A DNA stretch of 28,116 nucleotides from JADGHX01 sp040255575 (GTDB lineage Bacteria; Pseudomonadota; Gammaproteobacteria; Steroidobacterales; Steroidobacteraceae): positions 1 through 28,116 of the forward strand of contig JBDZVF010000023.1 in the NCBI GenBank assembly GCA_040255575.1, read 5' to 3'. Under the pieces are notes generated by a model. It had not been told where the DNA came from. It worked only from the letters and a program-made list of their open reading frames with translations, and did no database searches. Below are positions 1-6,909 of the stretch, one piece after another (position 1 is the first letter of the stretch; each line of letters opens with the position of its first letter). The position numbers were made by a program, and so were the translations under genes.

Positions 1-826
1 GCCATTCCTCTCCGGAGTCGATCATCGCCTCCATCGACTTGTCTCGCTCGACAACCGTGCATACCCAGCAGCCGAAGCGCGAGTTGCCACAACTCGGCGT
101 TGTCTTGTCGACGACAAGTGGACACTCACCCGCTTGGGCGTTGCGATACATCGCGACGAGGTCGCGATTGTCGTTGCCCCATGGCGAAGGTGTCTGCAGG
201 AGATATGTCCAGACATCGTCTGTTGAAAATGCCTCGATAGGCGCGTAGACGAATGCGTTCGGAAGAGTCGTGTGACGCGAAAGCTTCGAGTCCTTGATGC
301 GGTGAAGTGACATCACTTGCGCGCGGGTTGCGCTCTCCGACGAGCGCACACCCAATACCATGACTACTTCGCCGAACTCAGCCACGCGGGCTTTGATGAA
401 CTCATTCGCGGGCTCGATCTTTAGCCGCTCCGTGCACCATCTAAAACGCCGTGAGGGCGCCGGATAGCCTCGACCGATGAGATTCACCCAAAAGCTACGA
501 TCGGTTCGTGGAATGACTTTTTCTGTTCGGAAAGGCAAGCCCTGGGCCTTCGCAACCTGGCTCACCCGGTCCAGCGTCACGTCTATATAGCGAACGATGA
601 CAGGAGTCTCGACTAGCGTGTCAGAAGTGATGACATACACTGGCTTCTGTCGCTGCTCCGGCGGCAGGTCTGCCAGAGCAGCCCAAACCATCTGTAACGT
701 ACAGGTGGAATCCTTACCTCCGCTATAACCTACTACCCAAGGTCGGTTGTCTGCCAAGTAGATATCGCGAATTTCGCGATAGCGCTCGGCCAGATCATTG
801 CTCTGAAAAATGGAGGATGGCCTCAT
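1..826 (-). CDS. dndC: DndC, DNA phosphorothioation PAPS-reductase-like protein (5' part; runs off the left edge)
   Basis: DndC belongs to the PAPS-reductase/PP-loop ATPase family and, with DndD and DndE, helps place sulfur in the DNA backbone. About 275 residues lie in the window. The PP-loop SGGKDST is at residues 35-41. Near the cut end is the family's cysteine-rich segment, a CPLVVD stretch followed by SCGNSRFGCWVC, which supplies iron-sulfur ligands in characterised DndC. The ATG at 826 lies 4 nt after the dndB stop, so the two genes should be co-transcribed and probably translationally coupled. The reading frame is intact up to the edge. dndD and dndE are expected just outside the window; that is inference. 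Identification is firm. Confidence 0.95.
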   Translation of the reverse strand, partial: MRPSSIFQSNDLAERYREIRDIYLADNRPWVVGYSGGKDSTCTLQMVWAALADLPPEQRQKPVYVITSDTLVETPVIVRYIDVTLDRVSQVAKAQGLPFRTEKVIPRTDRSFWVNLIGRGYPAPSRRFRWCTERLKIEPANEFIKARVAEFGEVVMVLGVRSSESATRAQVMSLHRIKDSKLSRHTTLPNAFVYAPIEAFSTDDVWTYLLQTPSPWGNDNRDLVAMYRNAQAGECPLVVDKTTPSCGNSRFGCWVCTVVERDKSMEAMIDSGEEW

Positions 827-830
827 CGAA

Positions 831-1943
831 CTAGCTCGCCGCCCGCAGACCGTTCGTCGATCGTGTTCCGTAGAGCGATTCAATTCGGCTGCCTTCTGGC
901 GAGAGCGGCACGCCGAGCGTCTGAAGAATATGGTTGCTGACCAGGATCACATTGTTTCTCGATTTATTCACTTTACCGGCTACCAACGCGCGGCCATCCC
1001 AGAGGGTGCGGTTGGCTCTGGACCAATCAATCTCGCGCAACTTGACCAACTTGACCCACGCATTCTTTGGCCGTGCCTTTAGCAGCTGCGCTCCTGCAAT
1101 TGCGATCGCCTGGACAGCAACTCCGTGCGCGTGAATGTAGTCGCGACGAAGCTCCGCCGCCACAACGTCGCGAGTCTGGACACGCTGCCAATCGGGCATG
1201 TTCTTTATGACTTCAGTCCAAAAACTTAATGCAAGTGCTCGATCCTGTTGAGTTGGCACGGCCGTCCTGGGCTTGCCAATGAGCTCTGCCGTAGCCTGAT
1301 GGATCGTGCTCAGTGTAAAAAGCTTCAGCGAGCGGTTAGAGATACTAGTCTTCTCAAGATCTGTGAAATCCCGAAACAGCGGAATCTCGTTAACTACCTC
1401 GAGCGATAGTTTGGCGAGGTCGTCCCGATGATCGTATAGCAGCTTGAGCGATTTCGTGGGCCTTACGGCATGGAGGTTCAAGTCGGCGAACATCTGCTGG
1501 GATCGCTTGAGGCCGCGATCCGCAAAAATGACCACTGAAATGGTCTCGTCCCCCAGGAGCGCTCGCTCTCGAATGGCCTCCTCGATCGCCGCACGGCGAT
1601 GTTGCCCGTCGTTGATCAGAATGGTTGCCGACATTGAAATGCGAAGCTGGCCAACTGCACGCAGAACACCGCTCTGCGCGGCAGGGGTGAACTCCAATTC
1701 CCCGTCGACCGAAGCGCACAGTGACGAGAGGATATATTCGCTGGGATTCTCAGCAATGTATCGAGCGATCTCGGGGACGCGGGCTCGATTCAGGACGCGC
1801 TGGGCGCGGAGCTGAGCGGGAATCACTTCATCATCGAACCGGAAAAGCCGCGGAACCACCTTCAGCGGGACCATGATGACGAAGTACGCGGCCCTCGCCT
1901 GAATCCCCCGAATCGCCGTGAAAGTGTAGCTGTTTTCGTCCAT
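831..1943 (-). CDS. dndB: DndB, DGQHR-domain regulator of DNA phosphorothioation
   Basis: DndB is not needed for sulfur insertion itself; in characterised systems it represses the dnd operon and affects modification frequency. The 370-residue product has the family N-terminus (YTFTAIRGIQA), the AQRVLNRARVPEIARYI segment and the DGQHR signature at residues 112-116. The frame stays open upstream to 2048, but the ATG at 1943 matches the usual family start and sits about 22 nt from the expected initiation point of the promoter at 1972-1999; the added 35 residues do not look like DndB. It is the first gene of the operon and dndC follows after 4 nt. No dndA is visible; a host cysteine desulfurase often substitutes, which is inference here. 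Confidence 0.93.
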   Translation of the reverse strand: MDENSYTFTAIRGIQARAAYFVIMVPLKVVPRLFRFDDEVIPAQLRAQRVLNRARVPEIARYIAENPSEYILSSLCASVDGELEFTPAAQSGVLRAVGQLRISMSATILINDGQHRRAAIEEAIRERALLGDETISVVIFADRGLKRSQQMFADLNLHAVRPTKSLKLLYDHRDDLAKLSLEVVNEIPLFRDFTDLEKTSISNRSLKLFTLSTIHQATAELIGKPRTAVPTQQDRALALSFWTEVIKNMPDWQRVQTRDVVAAELRRDYIHAHGVAVQAIAIAGAQLLKARPKNAWVKLVKLREIDWSRANRTLWDGRALVAGKVNKSRNNVILVSNHILQTLGVPLSPEGSRIESLYGTRSTNGLRAAS

Positions 1944-1971
1944 CACTGGACCCTGACGATAGACGGATGGA

Positions 1972-1999
1972 AGTTTACTTAACGCCCCGTGGAAGTCAA
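1972..1999 (-). promoter_or_regulatory. Candidate sigma70 promoter of the dnd operon
   Basis: On the minus strand a TTGACT -35 box (1994-1999) and a TAAACT -10 box (1972-1977) are separated by 16 bp. They match the consensus at 5 of 6 and 4 of 6 positions. The expected start point leaves a leader of about 22 nt before the dndB ATG. Inverted arms GGAAGTT (1969-1975) and AACTTCC (2017-2023) flank the promoter and could be an operator. DndB self-repression is known in other systems; its use of these arms is inference. Confidence 0.5.
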
Positions 2000-2023
2000 T
2001 TTTGTTGTGGGTCGTTAACTTCC

Positions 2024-2330
2024 AAGAAATCTGTACGGGCCAGTGCACCCCGAACGCCTATCGAGCCTGGGAGCCGTTGTGGGGAACGCGCTCAGCAAAC
2101 TGCCTGACCTCGCAAGTCCTTGCGAGCCGGCCGCTTCTCGCTTCCGGCTCTAGTCCGCTGTTGCTCTGGCCTACAGTCTGCTCCGCGGCGTCGGCCTCGA
2201 CGCCGGACTCCGCAAGCGGCGCGTAAAATCTCGGCCCTACGCCCGTGTCACTGTGTTGAGGTGCCAACGCCCGCGTCACATGGCTGCTCGCTGGCTCTGA
2301 GTTCTTTTGGTTGTCAGGGGGACCAACGCG
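2024..2330. other. Gene-less divergent region with two perfect hairpins
   Basis: This interval between dndB (leftward) and the HNH gene (rightward) contains an 8-bp stem with a 2-nt loop (CTCGCAAG/CTTGCGAG, 2109-2126) and a 7-bp stem with a 4-nt loop (GGCGTCG/CGACGCC, 2187-2204). The reading frames here lack family-like sequence and I see no further gene. The hairpins loosely recall the repeats of the 5.4-10.7 kb array, but I could not align them convincingly. Confidence 0.4.
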
Positions 2331-2813
2331 ATGGCAAAGACGACAACGAGAAATCGAGTTGCCAGTCAAGCCCAACGACGATGCACGTACTGCGGCGTGC
2401 GAAAGCCATCCACGTTGTTCCACATTTATGGCAAGAGACGGGATCGCATCGGCAAGTGGTGCGAATCTTGTTATCAACGATTGAACGGCCGTCGCCTTGT
2501 CCAACGTCGCTACAACGATGCGCGACGACGGACTTTGAAGCGCAACGCTTGCCCGCCATGGGCCGATGCAGCTGCGGTTACGGCGATTTATCGATTCGCG
2601 GCTGAAGCGTCTCGCATGACGGGCCATCCACATCATGTTGAGCACTGGGTACCCTTGCAGAGCGCGCAGGTGTGCGGACTGCATTGCGAGACTAATCTTC
2701 GAATTGCTCCTGCGGACTTAAACCTCGCAAAAGGCAATCGATTTGACGATGGCGACGCTGCACGTATCGAACGCGAGAGCATGAACTGGCTCAGGATAAG
2801 AGGACTTGCATGA
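2331..2813 (+). CDS. HNH endonuclease-like protein with CxxC zinc knuckles
   Basis: The product has 160 residues. It has a treble-clef-like arrangement of cysteines (CTYC at 18-21, CESC at 44-47) and then an HNH core: HHVEHWVPL at about 101-109, GLH at 116-118, N122 and N131, and the terminal KGN motif near 134-136. HNH proteins of this type are metal-dependent DNA nucleases, often from phages or restriction systems. The ATG at 2331 is chosen over the in-frame start at 2307 because an AGGGGG ribosome-binding sequence lies about 9 nt before it. It is divergent from dndB. It might cut DNA by phosphorothioate status, be a selfish nuclease or be a phage remnant; nothing seen decides this. Confidence 0.8.
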   Translation: MAKTTTRNRVASQAQRRCTYCGVRKPSTLFHIYGKRRDRIGKWCESCYQRLNGRRLVQRRYNDARRRTLKRNACPPWADAAAVTAIYRFAAEASRMTGHPHHVEHWVPLQSAQVCGLHCETNLRIAPADLNLAKGNRFDDGDAARIERESMNWLRIRGLA

Positions 2814-2915
2814 GCATAGGCGTGCCGTCGCCTCGCGACGTGCGTAGGCTCGTCTCAATGCATGCTTTACCCCCCCCGGATCGGCCCCGGGAAGTCACCG
2901 CCCTTCGGAGATGAG

Positions 2916-3899
2916 CTAAAGCGTGCGCGCTGGATTGTCACGTATACGAGCATGAAGCCTGTGCGCTATCTCCTCGCGGTCCGTCCGTACGGTCGGCATC
3001 CGCTGTACGTGCCGCCTGACATCCTCCACAAGATCCTGCATTCCATCTCGCTGGAGAATTCCAGCGAGGGCGAGCCAGCCACGCTCCACCTCCCGGCGCG
3101 TCTGAAGGAGTCGCTCCTTACCGCGCTCGGCACGAAGCCCACCACCGGCCAGCTGGCGCGCTACGGACTCGACGCGTTCGCGCATAAACGTTGACTCTCC
3201 CCTGCGAGCTGCCCGGAAGATTTCGTCCTTGCGGGTCTGATGATGCGACCCGCGTACGGCGCGCTCGGTTGCGTTTGCCTCGACGCCGTACTGCCGCAAG
3301 TATTGCGCGAAGTCGCGCCGCCACTCCCGGAGCGTCGCCTTTCGGATATTGAGACGTTCTCCTTGCTCGTTGATCGCCTTCACCACGACATGCACGTGCG
3401 GATGCGCCTGGTCTGTATGCAGAGCCATGGCATAGCGATGTTGCTGCCCGAACTTCTCCACGGCGAACTTGCGCACGGCTTTGTGCAGCCGGGCGGGCGG
3501 GGTTCCCTTCGGCATCGAGAAGACCAGATTGTGAACCAGCTTCGGCGGCTTTCGACCGGAGGCGATGGCGCGTGACGTGTGTCGGCGGATCTCGTCGACC
3601 TCCAGATCCCAGCTCTTCAGCAGGTCAGGCCCGAACCCCTTCTCGGCAAGGACCACCCCATCGTCGGTTTCGAGATCCGCCCGCGTCTCGAGGTATTCCA
3701 GATGCGCGGCGACGCCTCGAATGGTCCGCGCACCGCCGGAGACCTTGATCACCACCTCCGGGACGCCGTGGACCGTCCGCATCGCGTGCGCCACCTCAGC
3801 TTGGGTGAGCGCGGGTCGATGGCCAGGGCCTCGCCGGCCATATGAGACCACATCCAATAACGGCGCTTCCGACCGCAAGCTAACCGTGCGCTTCGACAT
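2916..3899 (-). CDS. MOBP/VirD2-type relaxase
   Basis: The relaxase nicks one strand at oriT, stays bound to the 5' end and leads the strand into the recipient. The 327-residue product has a segment IKVSGGARTIRGVAAHLEYL (51-70), whose Tyr69 is the likely nucleophile. Motif III, HTDQAHPHVHVVV (161-173), supplies the metal-binding histidines. The ATG at 3899 is preferred to the longer frame from 3923 and overlaps the upstream mobC-like gene by 20 nt, suggesting coupling. The protein is short: there is no helicase, primase or LPD7 part at its C-terminus, and an LPD7 protein is encoded separately at 11441-12787. The adjacent nic-like sequence at 4469-4477 fits a MOBP enzyme. The family is clear; the catalytic tyrosine is inferred. 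Confidence 0.93.
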   Translation of the reverse strand: MSKRTVSLRSEAPLLDVVSYGRRGPGHRPALTQAEVAHAMRTVHGVPEVVIKVSGGARTIRGVAAHLEYLETRADLETDDGVVLAEKGFGPDLLKSWDLEVDEIRRHTSRAIASGRKPPKLVHNLVFSMPKGTPPARLHKAVRKFAVEKFGQQHRYAMALHTDQAHPHVHVVVKAINEQGERLNIRKATLREWRRDFAQYLRQYGVEANATERAVRGSHHQTRKDEIFRAARRGESTFMRERVESVARQLAGGGLRAERGKERLLQTRREVERGWLALAGILQRDGMQDLVEDVRRHVQRMPTVRTDREEIAHRLHARIRDNPARTL

Positions 3900-4434
3900 G
3901 CTCGCCCTCCCAGGCCCGCGCATTCGCCAACATCAGCGCCTTCACGTGATCACGCAGACCTTCCAAGGCACGGAGAATCACCCGCATGTCACCCGCGGAC
4001 GGAGCACTCGCCGTCCCGCTCTGATGGGCGACCCGCGCGACCTGGCTGAGCGAGCGCCCGATCAATCCGAGAGCGGCGACTGCTCGCTTGAGTTCGATCA
4101 GCTCGCCGTCCGGAAGCGGACTCATCGCCCGGAGGTGTGCACGCAACAGCATCGAGGCATACGTTGCGGTTGCGAGCCCGCGTCCATTCGCTCGCTCTCT
4201 CAGCAGTAGGTGATCCTCTCGTCGGAGCCGAACATACAGGCGCGCGTCTCGCGAGATCTGCCGCACAGGCGCGGTGACTGCCGACTGTGCGACGCTAGCG
4301 TGCTGGAGCAGCACCATCTCCACAAGCTTCTGCAGGAGTGCGGAGTCCGAGAGATTCCGCGACTGCGCGAGCGCGTGCAGGCTTGCCTTCGTCTCCGGCA
4401 ACACACGAAATGCAATGAGAGGATTCGCGGCCAT
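3880..4434 (-). CDS. MobC-like relaxosome accessory protein
   Basis: The 184-residue basic protein has a short N-terminal segment resembling a ribbon-helix-helix (MAANPLIAFRVLPETKASL), a helical middle, and a C-terminal region of the mobilisation type (GLIGRSLSQVARVAHQSG, about 128-145). Such proteins bind near nic, help melt DNA and recruit the relaxase. Its 3' end overlaps the relaxase start by 20 nt, and its ATG lies 42 nt from the predicted nick, the usual place for such a gene. I see no good ribosome-binding sequence before the ATG. The role is inferred mainly from position and from this short motif. Confidence 0.72.
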   Translation of the reverse strand: MAANPLIAFRVLPETKASLHALAQSRNLSDSALLQKLVEMVLLQHASVAQSAVTAPVRQISRDARLYVRLRREDHLLLRERANGRGLATATYASMLLRAHLRAMSPLPDGELIELKRAVAALGLIGRSLSQVARVAHQSGTASAPSAGDMRVILRALEGLRDHVKALMLANARAWEGEHVEAHG

Positions 4435-4520
4435 TGAGGCGTAGTGTTAAACACGAGCGGCCGCAGGCCTATCCTGCAAATCTGTCGAGTTAGCCCACAA
4501 ATGCATGTTGCATGGTTGGC
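4435..4520 (+). other. Predicted oriT with RP4/Ti-like nic core
   Basis: The plus strand reads CTATCCTGC at 4469-4477, which matches the nic core of RP4 and Ti-type plasmids (cleavage after ATCCTG, here between 4476 and 4477). To its left are a perfect 11-bp palindrome GTGTTAAACAC (4444-4454) and a short GGCC-GCA-GGCC hairpin. To its right, starting at the nick, is the 39-bp element shared with 24342-24380. The site lies directly upstream of the mobC-relaxase pair. If cleavage is as in RP4, the plus strand from 4477 rightward is transferred first. Confidence 0.75.
4476..4514 (+). repeat. 39-bp shared element, copy 1 (at nic)
   Basis: This copy matches 24342-24380 at 33 or more of 39 positions. 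There are three identical blocks, GCAAATCTGTCGAGTTA, CACAAAT and TGTTGCATG, separated by two 3-bp variable spacers. It starts at the predicted nick. It is probably a protein-binding site shared by oriT and the virB promoter region; that function is inference. Confidence 0.8.
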
Positions 4521-4563
4521 GTCGTCGTCGTCTGTCGTTTTCCCCAAATGATGAGACTGCGTG

Positions 4564-4773
4564 CTTCAAATAGGGGACTGGGCCGTTAATGATGGGACTG
4601 AACGCGTGTCACGCTCGCGGAAGCACTTGTTTCACAGTCTCTTCCGGATCGCCGAGAAAAAACCGGGCCTCCGCGGTCAGTACCCTTTTTAAGGGCCCAG
4701 TCCCGTATTTAAGGGTACAGACGCACACGCTAACTGCTTGTTCGTGCTGGAGCGCCAGTCCCCGTTTTAAGGG
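4564..4773. repeat. Five iteron-like 17-18 bp repeats in two orientations
   Basis: Five copies share a T(C/T)AA-rich left half and end in GGG-N-ACTG or GGGACTG. Plus-strand copies are CTTCAAATAGGGGACTG (4564-4580) and CCGTTAATGATGGGACTG (4583-4600). Minus-strand copies are CCCTTAAAAAGGGTACTG (4678-4695), CCCTTAAATACGGGACTG (4698-4715) and CCCTTAAAACGGGGACTG (4756-4773). Ends in both close pairs are exactly 20 bp apart, about two helical turns. The interval has no gene. Iterons of a replication origin or an operator cluster are both possible; no initiator gene is in the window. Confidence 0.7.
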
Positions 4774-4906
4774 AAAACGACATCGTCGTTGTTGGCGACC
4801 CGAACACCCCATCGACTCCTCTCGCTCCAAACTGAACGTGATTCGCTCGCGGTCAACCCGCGGAAGACAGAGCGCGTTTCGCCCGTTTCGATCCTCGACC
4901 TCTGAA
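4774..4906. other. Gene-less stretch between the iteron-like repeats and the array
   Basis: Open frames here carry no recognisable sequence, and I see no further repeat, promoter or stem of note until the hairpin at 4907-4935. Confidence 0.4.
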
Positions 4907-4935
4907 TCCGGGGACGGCATCGAGCCCTCCCCGGA
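4907..4935 (-). terminator. Hairpin after array gene 1
   Basis: A perfect 8-bp stem (TCCGGGGA/TCCCCGGA) lies 18 nt beyond the stop of array gene 1. There is no clear T-run, so termination is not assured. A hairpin occurs in this position after each of the eight array genes. Confidence 0.5.
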
Positions 4936-4952
4936 CCCAGTTGCTCAGGTCG

Positions 4953-5375
4953 TCACGACACGTCGACCCAGCGCATGACGGTCTGGAGAGCGTCGTCGTA
5001 AGAGCCAGCCGCCATCACTTCATCGGAGAAGGCCTTGAGGTCTTCGGGAGTTGCGCCTGCGCGTCGAAGGGCCTGTCGAACCCGACCGATGATTGAGAAC
5101 ACGTTGCCGTCCTCCCCAGTCAGCTGGACGTGCACATCCGGGAACCTCGGTTGGAAGGTGGGTTGCAGCGTCGTGTCCAGCGTTTCCGCAACATCCTCGC
5201 GAACAGCGCTCGATGCCGCCGTCAGCTCGTCCTTGAGCCTCAAGGCCTCCGCCTGATCCGCGCACGGCAGTAATGTTCCATGGCCAACGACATACCAACC
5301 GTCCCGAAGTCTCAGAGTCCGATACTCGCCAGAGGTGTCGATTTCCACGCCGTCGGTGAATCGTAGAATGCTCAC
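4953..5375 (-). CDS. Array gene 1: two-part protein of unknown function
   Basis: The product has 140 residues. The N-terminal part (FTDGVEIDTSGEYRTLRL and DGWYVVG, about 4-29) looks like a small beta-rich module. The C-terminal part (EDGNVFSIIGRVRQALRRAG, about 90-109, and an LQTVMRWVDV end) resembles conserved hypothetical proteins I associate with phages and plasmids; I can name no family. The GTG at 5375 is chosen because a GGAG lies 9 nt upstream and because the longer frame to 5564 would only translate repeat A. It is the last gene of the eight-unit array and the closest to oriT. A fusion of two small proteins is possible. Confidence 0.75.
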   Translation of the reverse strand: MSILRFTDGVEIDTSGEYRTLRLRDGWYVVGHGTLLPCADQAEALRLKDELTAASSAVREDVAETLDTTLQPTFQPRFPDVHVQLTGEDGNVFSIIGRVRQALRRAGATPEDLKAFSDEVMAAGSYDDALQTVMRWVDVS

Positions 5376-5393
5376 GGGTCTTCTCCAGAATGC

Positions 5394-5540
5394 CTGGGCG
5401 GGATTGCCCGCGACCCGACGTCCACCGCGCGCGGAGTGGTCAAGAGCAACGCCGGACGTCTTCGGCCGGTCGCGCAGTTCGCGCGACTCTTGACCGCGAG
5501 CACGGGGTGGTACCTTTCGCGGATTCAGCAAGCCCGGCCC
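5394..5540 (-). promoter_or_regulatory. Nested-hairpin leader repeat A (before array gene 1)
   Basis: An imperfect outer stem P1 (GGGCGGGATTGC with GCAAGCCCGGCC), inner stem P2 (CCACC/GGTGG) and stem P3 (GGTCAAGAG/CTCTTGACC) enclose two hairpins: P4 with loop TCTT, and P5 TCGCGC/GCGCGA. The repeat ends 18 nt before the GTG. P3 has a C-G to T-G change relative to copy B that keeps pairing on the plus strand. Confidence 0.85.
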
Positions 5541-5591
5541 TCCGATTCCATGTCGGGCCCGCAAACGCAGCCGGGGTCATCGTGAAATTAG

Positions 5592-5624
5592 GAGCCCTCG
5601 AAGCCGAATCGGCCCCGAGGGCTC
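5592..5624 (-). terminator. Hairpin after array gene 2
   Basis: A perfect 9-bp stem (GAGCCCTCG/CGAGGGCTC) begins 12 nt past the gene 2 stop. On the minus strand it is followed by CTAATTT, so it may be a weak intrinsic terminator. Confidence 0.6.
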
Positions 5625-5636
5625 AGTGGTTGCGGC

Positions 5637-6008
5637 TTACGGCAGACCCTTGAAAGTCACCGTGTGCTTCTGGGTCAACACGTCCTCCACGAGGTCCCAG
5701 TTGAATGAGCCCGAGTTAGCCTGACGCGGAGTTCCGTCGGGGCATCGACGCCGGACGACGATCGCGAGAACGCGCGCAAGCTCGTCCGCGACGGTGTCGA
5801 TGTCGGGCACCAGGATTGGGATGTCCTGCGAGTTCAGGAACGCAACGAGGAGAGCGTTCTTCTCGTAGGTTGCAACGACCCGGACAACGCCAACCTTGCG
5901 AAGCGCGTCGCGTAGTTCCTGCAACTTTTCGAAGAGCACGATTGTCTCGTGCTTCTCCTGGGGACCTTGGGAGGACGCGTGGGGATCAGAGTGAGTACGA
6001 TCGTTCAT
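5637..6008 (-). CDS. Array gene 2: hypothetical protein
   Basis: The 123-residue product has a polar N-terminus (1-20), then a predicted helix (IVLFEKLQELRDALRKVG), beta-like segments (VVRVVATYEKNALLVAF, PILVPDI) and an acidic-polar C-terminus. I recognise no family and no catalytic motif. The ATG at 6008 has GGAG 7-8 nt upstream and lies 18 nt from leader repeat B; the longer frame to 6131 only reads through that repeat. Only 24 nt separate repeat B from the hairpin after gene 3, which leaves no room for an ordinary promoter upstream of the repeat. Confidence 0.72.
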   Translation of the reverse strand: MNDRTHSDPHASSQGPQEKHETIVLFEKLQELRDALRKVGVVRVVATYEKNALLVAFLNSQDIPILVPDIDTVADELARVLAIVVRRRCPDGTPRQANSGSFNWDLVEDVLTQKHTVTFKGLP

Positions 6009-6026
6009 GATCGGCTCCAGAGTGTG

Positions 6027-6166
6027 GGCGGGATTGCCCGCGAAGCCGCGTCCACCGCGCGCGCAGCGTTCAAGAGCAACGCCGGCCGTCCTCGGCCGGG
6101 CGCGCTCTGCGCGACTCTTGAACGCGAGCACGGGGTGGTAGCCTTCGCGTTCTCAGCAATCCCGCC
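6027..6166 (-). promoter_or_regulatory. Nested-hairpin leader repeat B (before array gene 2)
   Basis: P1 is a perfect 10-bp stem (GGCGGGATTG/CAATCCCGCC). P3 is a perfect 11-bp stem (GCGTTCAAGAG/CTCTTGAACGC). P4 is CCGGCCG-TCCT-CGGCCGG and P5 is CGCGC-TCT-GCGCG. The P3 sequence differs from the GTCCAGAG type of the other copies on both arms, so pairing is kept. The start codon is 18 nt away. Confidence 0.88.
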
Positions 6167-6190
6167 GCGACTTCCCACTGGTTCGTAAGA

Positions 6191-6227
6191 GTCAGCGTCC
6201 GCACCGGTCGACGGCACGGACGCTGAC
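6191..6227 (-). terminator. Hairpin after array gene 3
   Basis: A perfect 11-bp stem (GTCAGCGTCCG/CGGACGCTGAC) begins 17 nt after the gene 3 stop. There is no obvious T-run on the minus strand. Confidence 0.55.
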
Positions 6228-6244
6228 ATTGGAATACCAATGAG

Positions 6245-6655
6245 CTAGCCCGCAGGTGACGAGAGCCCCGTCACCATGACCTCGTCATAGGAGATCACCC
6301 GCCAGTGATGTCGATGCGTCAGCTCGTCCGTCTCGACGTTCCACTCCAGCTCGCCCCGCGACCCTTCCGCCACGGCCCAATCGGGAAACCGCAGCTCCAG
6401 CAATTCGCGAAAGAACACCTCGATCTCCTGGCGAGTCGTCCTGGACAGTTGGGACTTGGTGGGCCGTCCCGACGTATCGTGGTAGGTAACGGGCTTCATT
6501 CGACGATAGTCGGACTGGCCGGCGTACTCGAAGCGAACCAACGTGATCGCCCCCGAGCGAAGGGCCGAGAGCGCCTCGGGCAGGCATCGTCGGCCCGGTT
6601 GCTCGACAGTCGAGGCAAGTCCTCGCGTCGGTGTTTCGAAATTGGCGTGAATCAT
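6245..6655 (-). CDS. Array gene 3: hypothetical protein
   Basis: The product has 136 residues. It contains LPEALSALRSGAITLVRFEY (about 25-44), then a region rich in charged residues with FFRELLELRFPDW (about 81-93), and ends with a beta-rich segment (GELEWNVETDELTHRHHWRV). It looks like a small soluble alpha/beta protein; I can name no family. The ATG at 6655 follows GGAG and lies 22 nt from repeat C; the extension to 6814 would translate the repeat. Small acidic leading-region proteins are often anti-defence factors, but nothing specific here shows that. Confidence 0.72.
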   Translation of the reverse strand: MIHANFETPTRGLASTVEQPGRRCLPEALSALRSGAITLVRFEYAGQSDYRRMKPVTYHDTSGRPTKSQLSRTTRQEIEVFFRELLELRFPDWAVAEGSRGELEWNVETDELTHRHHWRVISYDEVMVTGLSSPAG

Positions 6656-6677
6656 GATCGTGCTCCGCGTTGATCTC

Positions 6678-6819
6678 GGGCGGATTGCCCGCGTCCCGCG
6701 CTTCACGCCGCAGCGGAGCGGTCCAGAGCGATAGCCGGCCGTCCTCGGCCGGGCGCGCGTCCGCGCGACTCTGGACGGCGAGAACGGCGTGGTAGATTCG
6801 CGGCCAGCAGACAATCCGC
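6678..6819 (-). promoter_or_regulatory. Nested-hairpin leader repeat C (before array gene 3)
   Basis: P1 is GCGGATTG/CAATCCGC, P2 CACGCCG/CGGCGTG, P3 GTCCAGAG/CTCTGGAC, P4 has loop TCCT, and P5 is CG-rich. The P2 end is a T-G pair on the plus strand, where other copies have T-A or C-G. The repeat ends 22 nt before the ATG. Confidence 0.88.
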
Positions 6820-6871
6820 TCTTCCTCCGTGACCGTGGTCGTCAGTGAGACGGCAGACGCACAAAGGAAAA

Positions 6872-6900
6872 GACCGCGTGGCCCCAAGCACCACGCGGCC
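6872..6900 (-). terminator. Hairpin after array gene 4
   Basis: A 10-bp stem (GACCGCGTGG with CCACGCGGCC, one A-C or G-T position) lies 9 nt past the gene 4 stop. On the minus strand it is followed by TTTTCC, which makes this the most terminator-like hairpin of the set. Confidence 0.65.
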
Positions 6901-6909
6901 AAGGGAGCG

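Noticed and set aside
2058..2684. Minus-strand open frame over the dndB-HNH interval
   Set aside because: It is antisense to the HNH gene and has no recognisable sequence or ribosome-binding site.
4589..4978. Plus-strand open frame over the iteron-like repeats
   Set aside because: Its sequence is repeat-derived and unlike any protein I know, and it has no ribosome-binding site.
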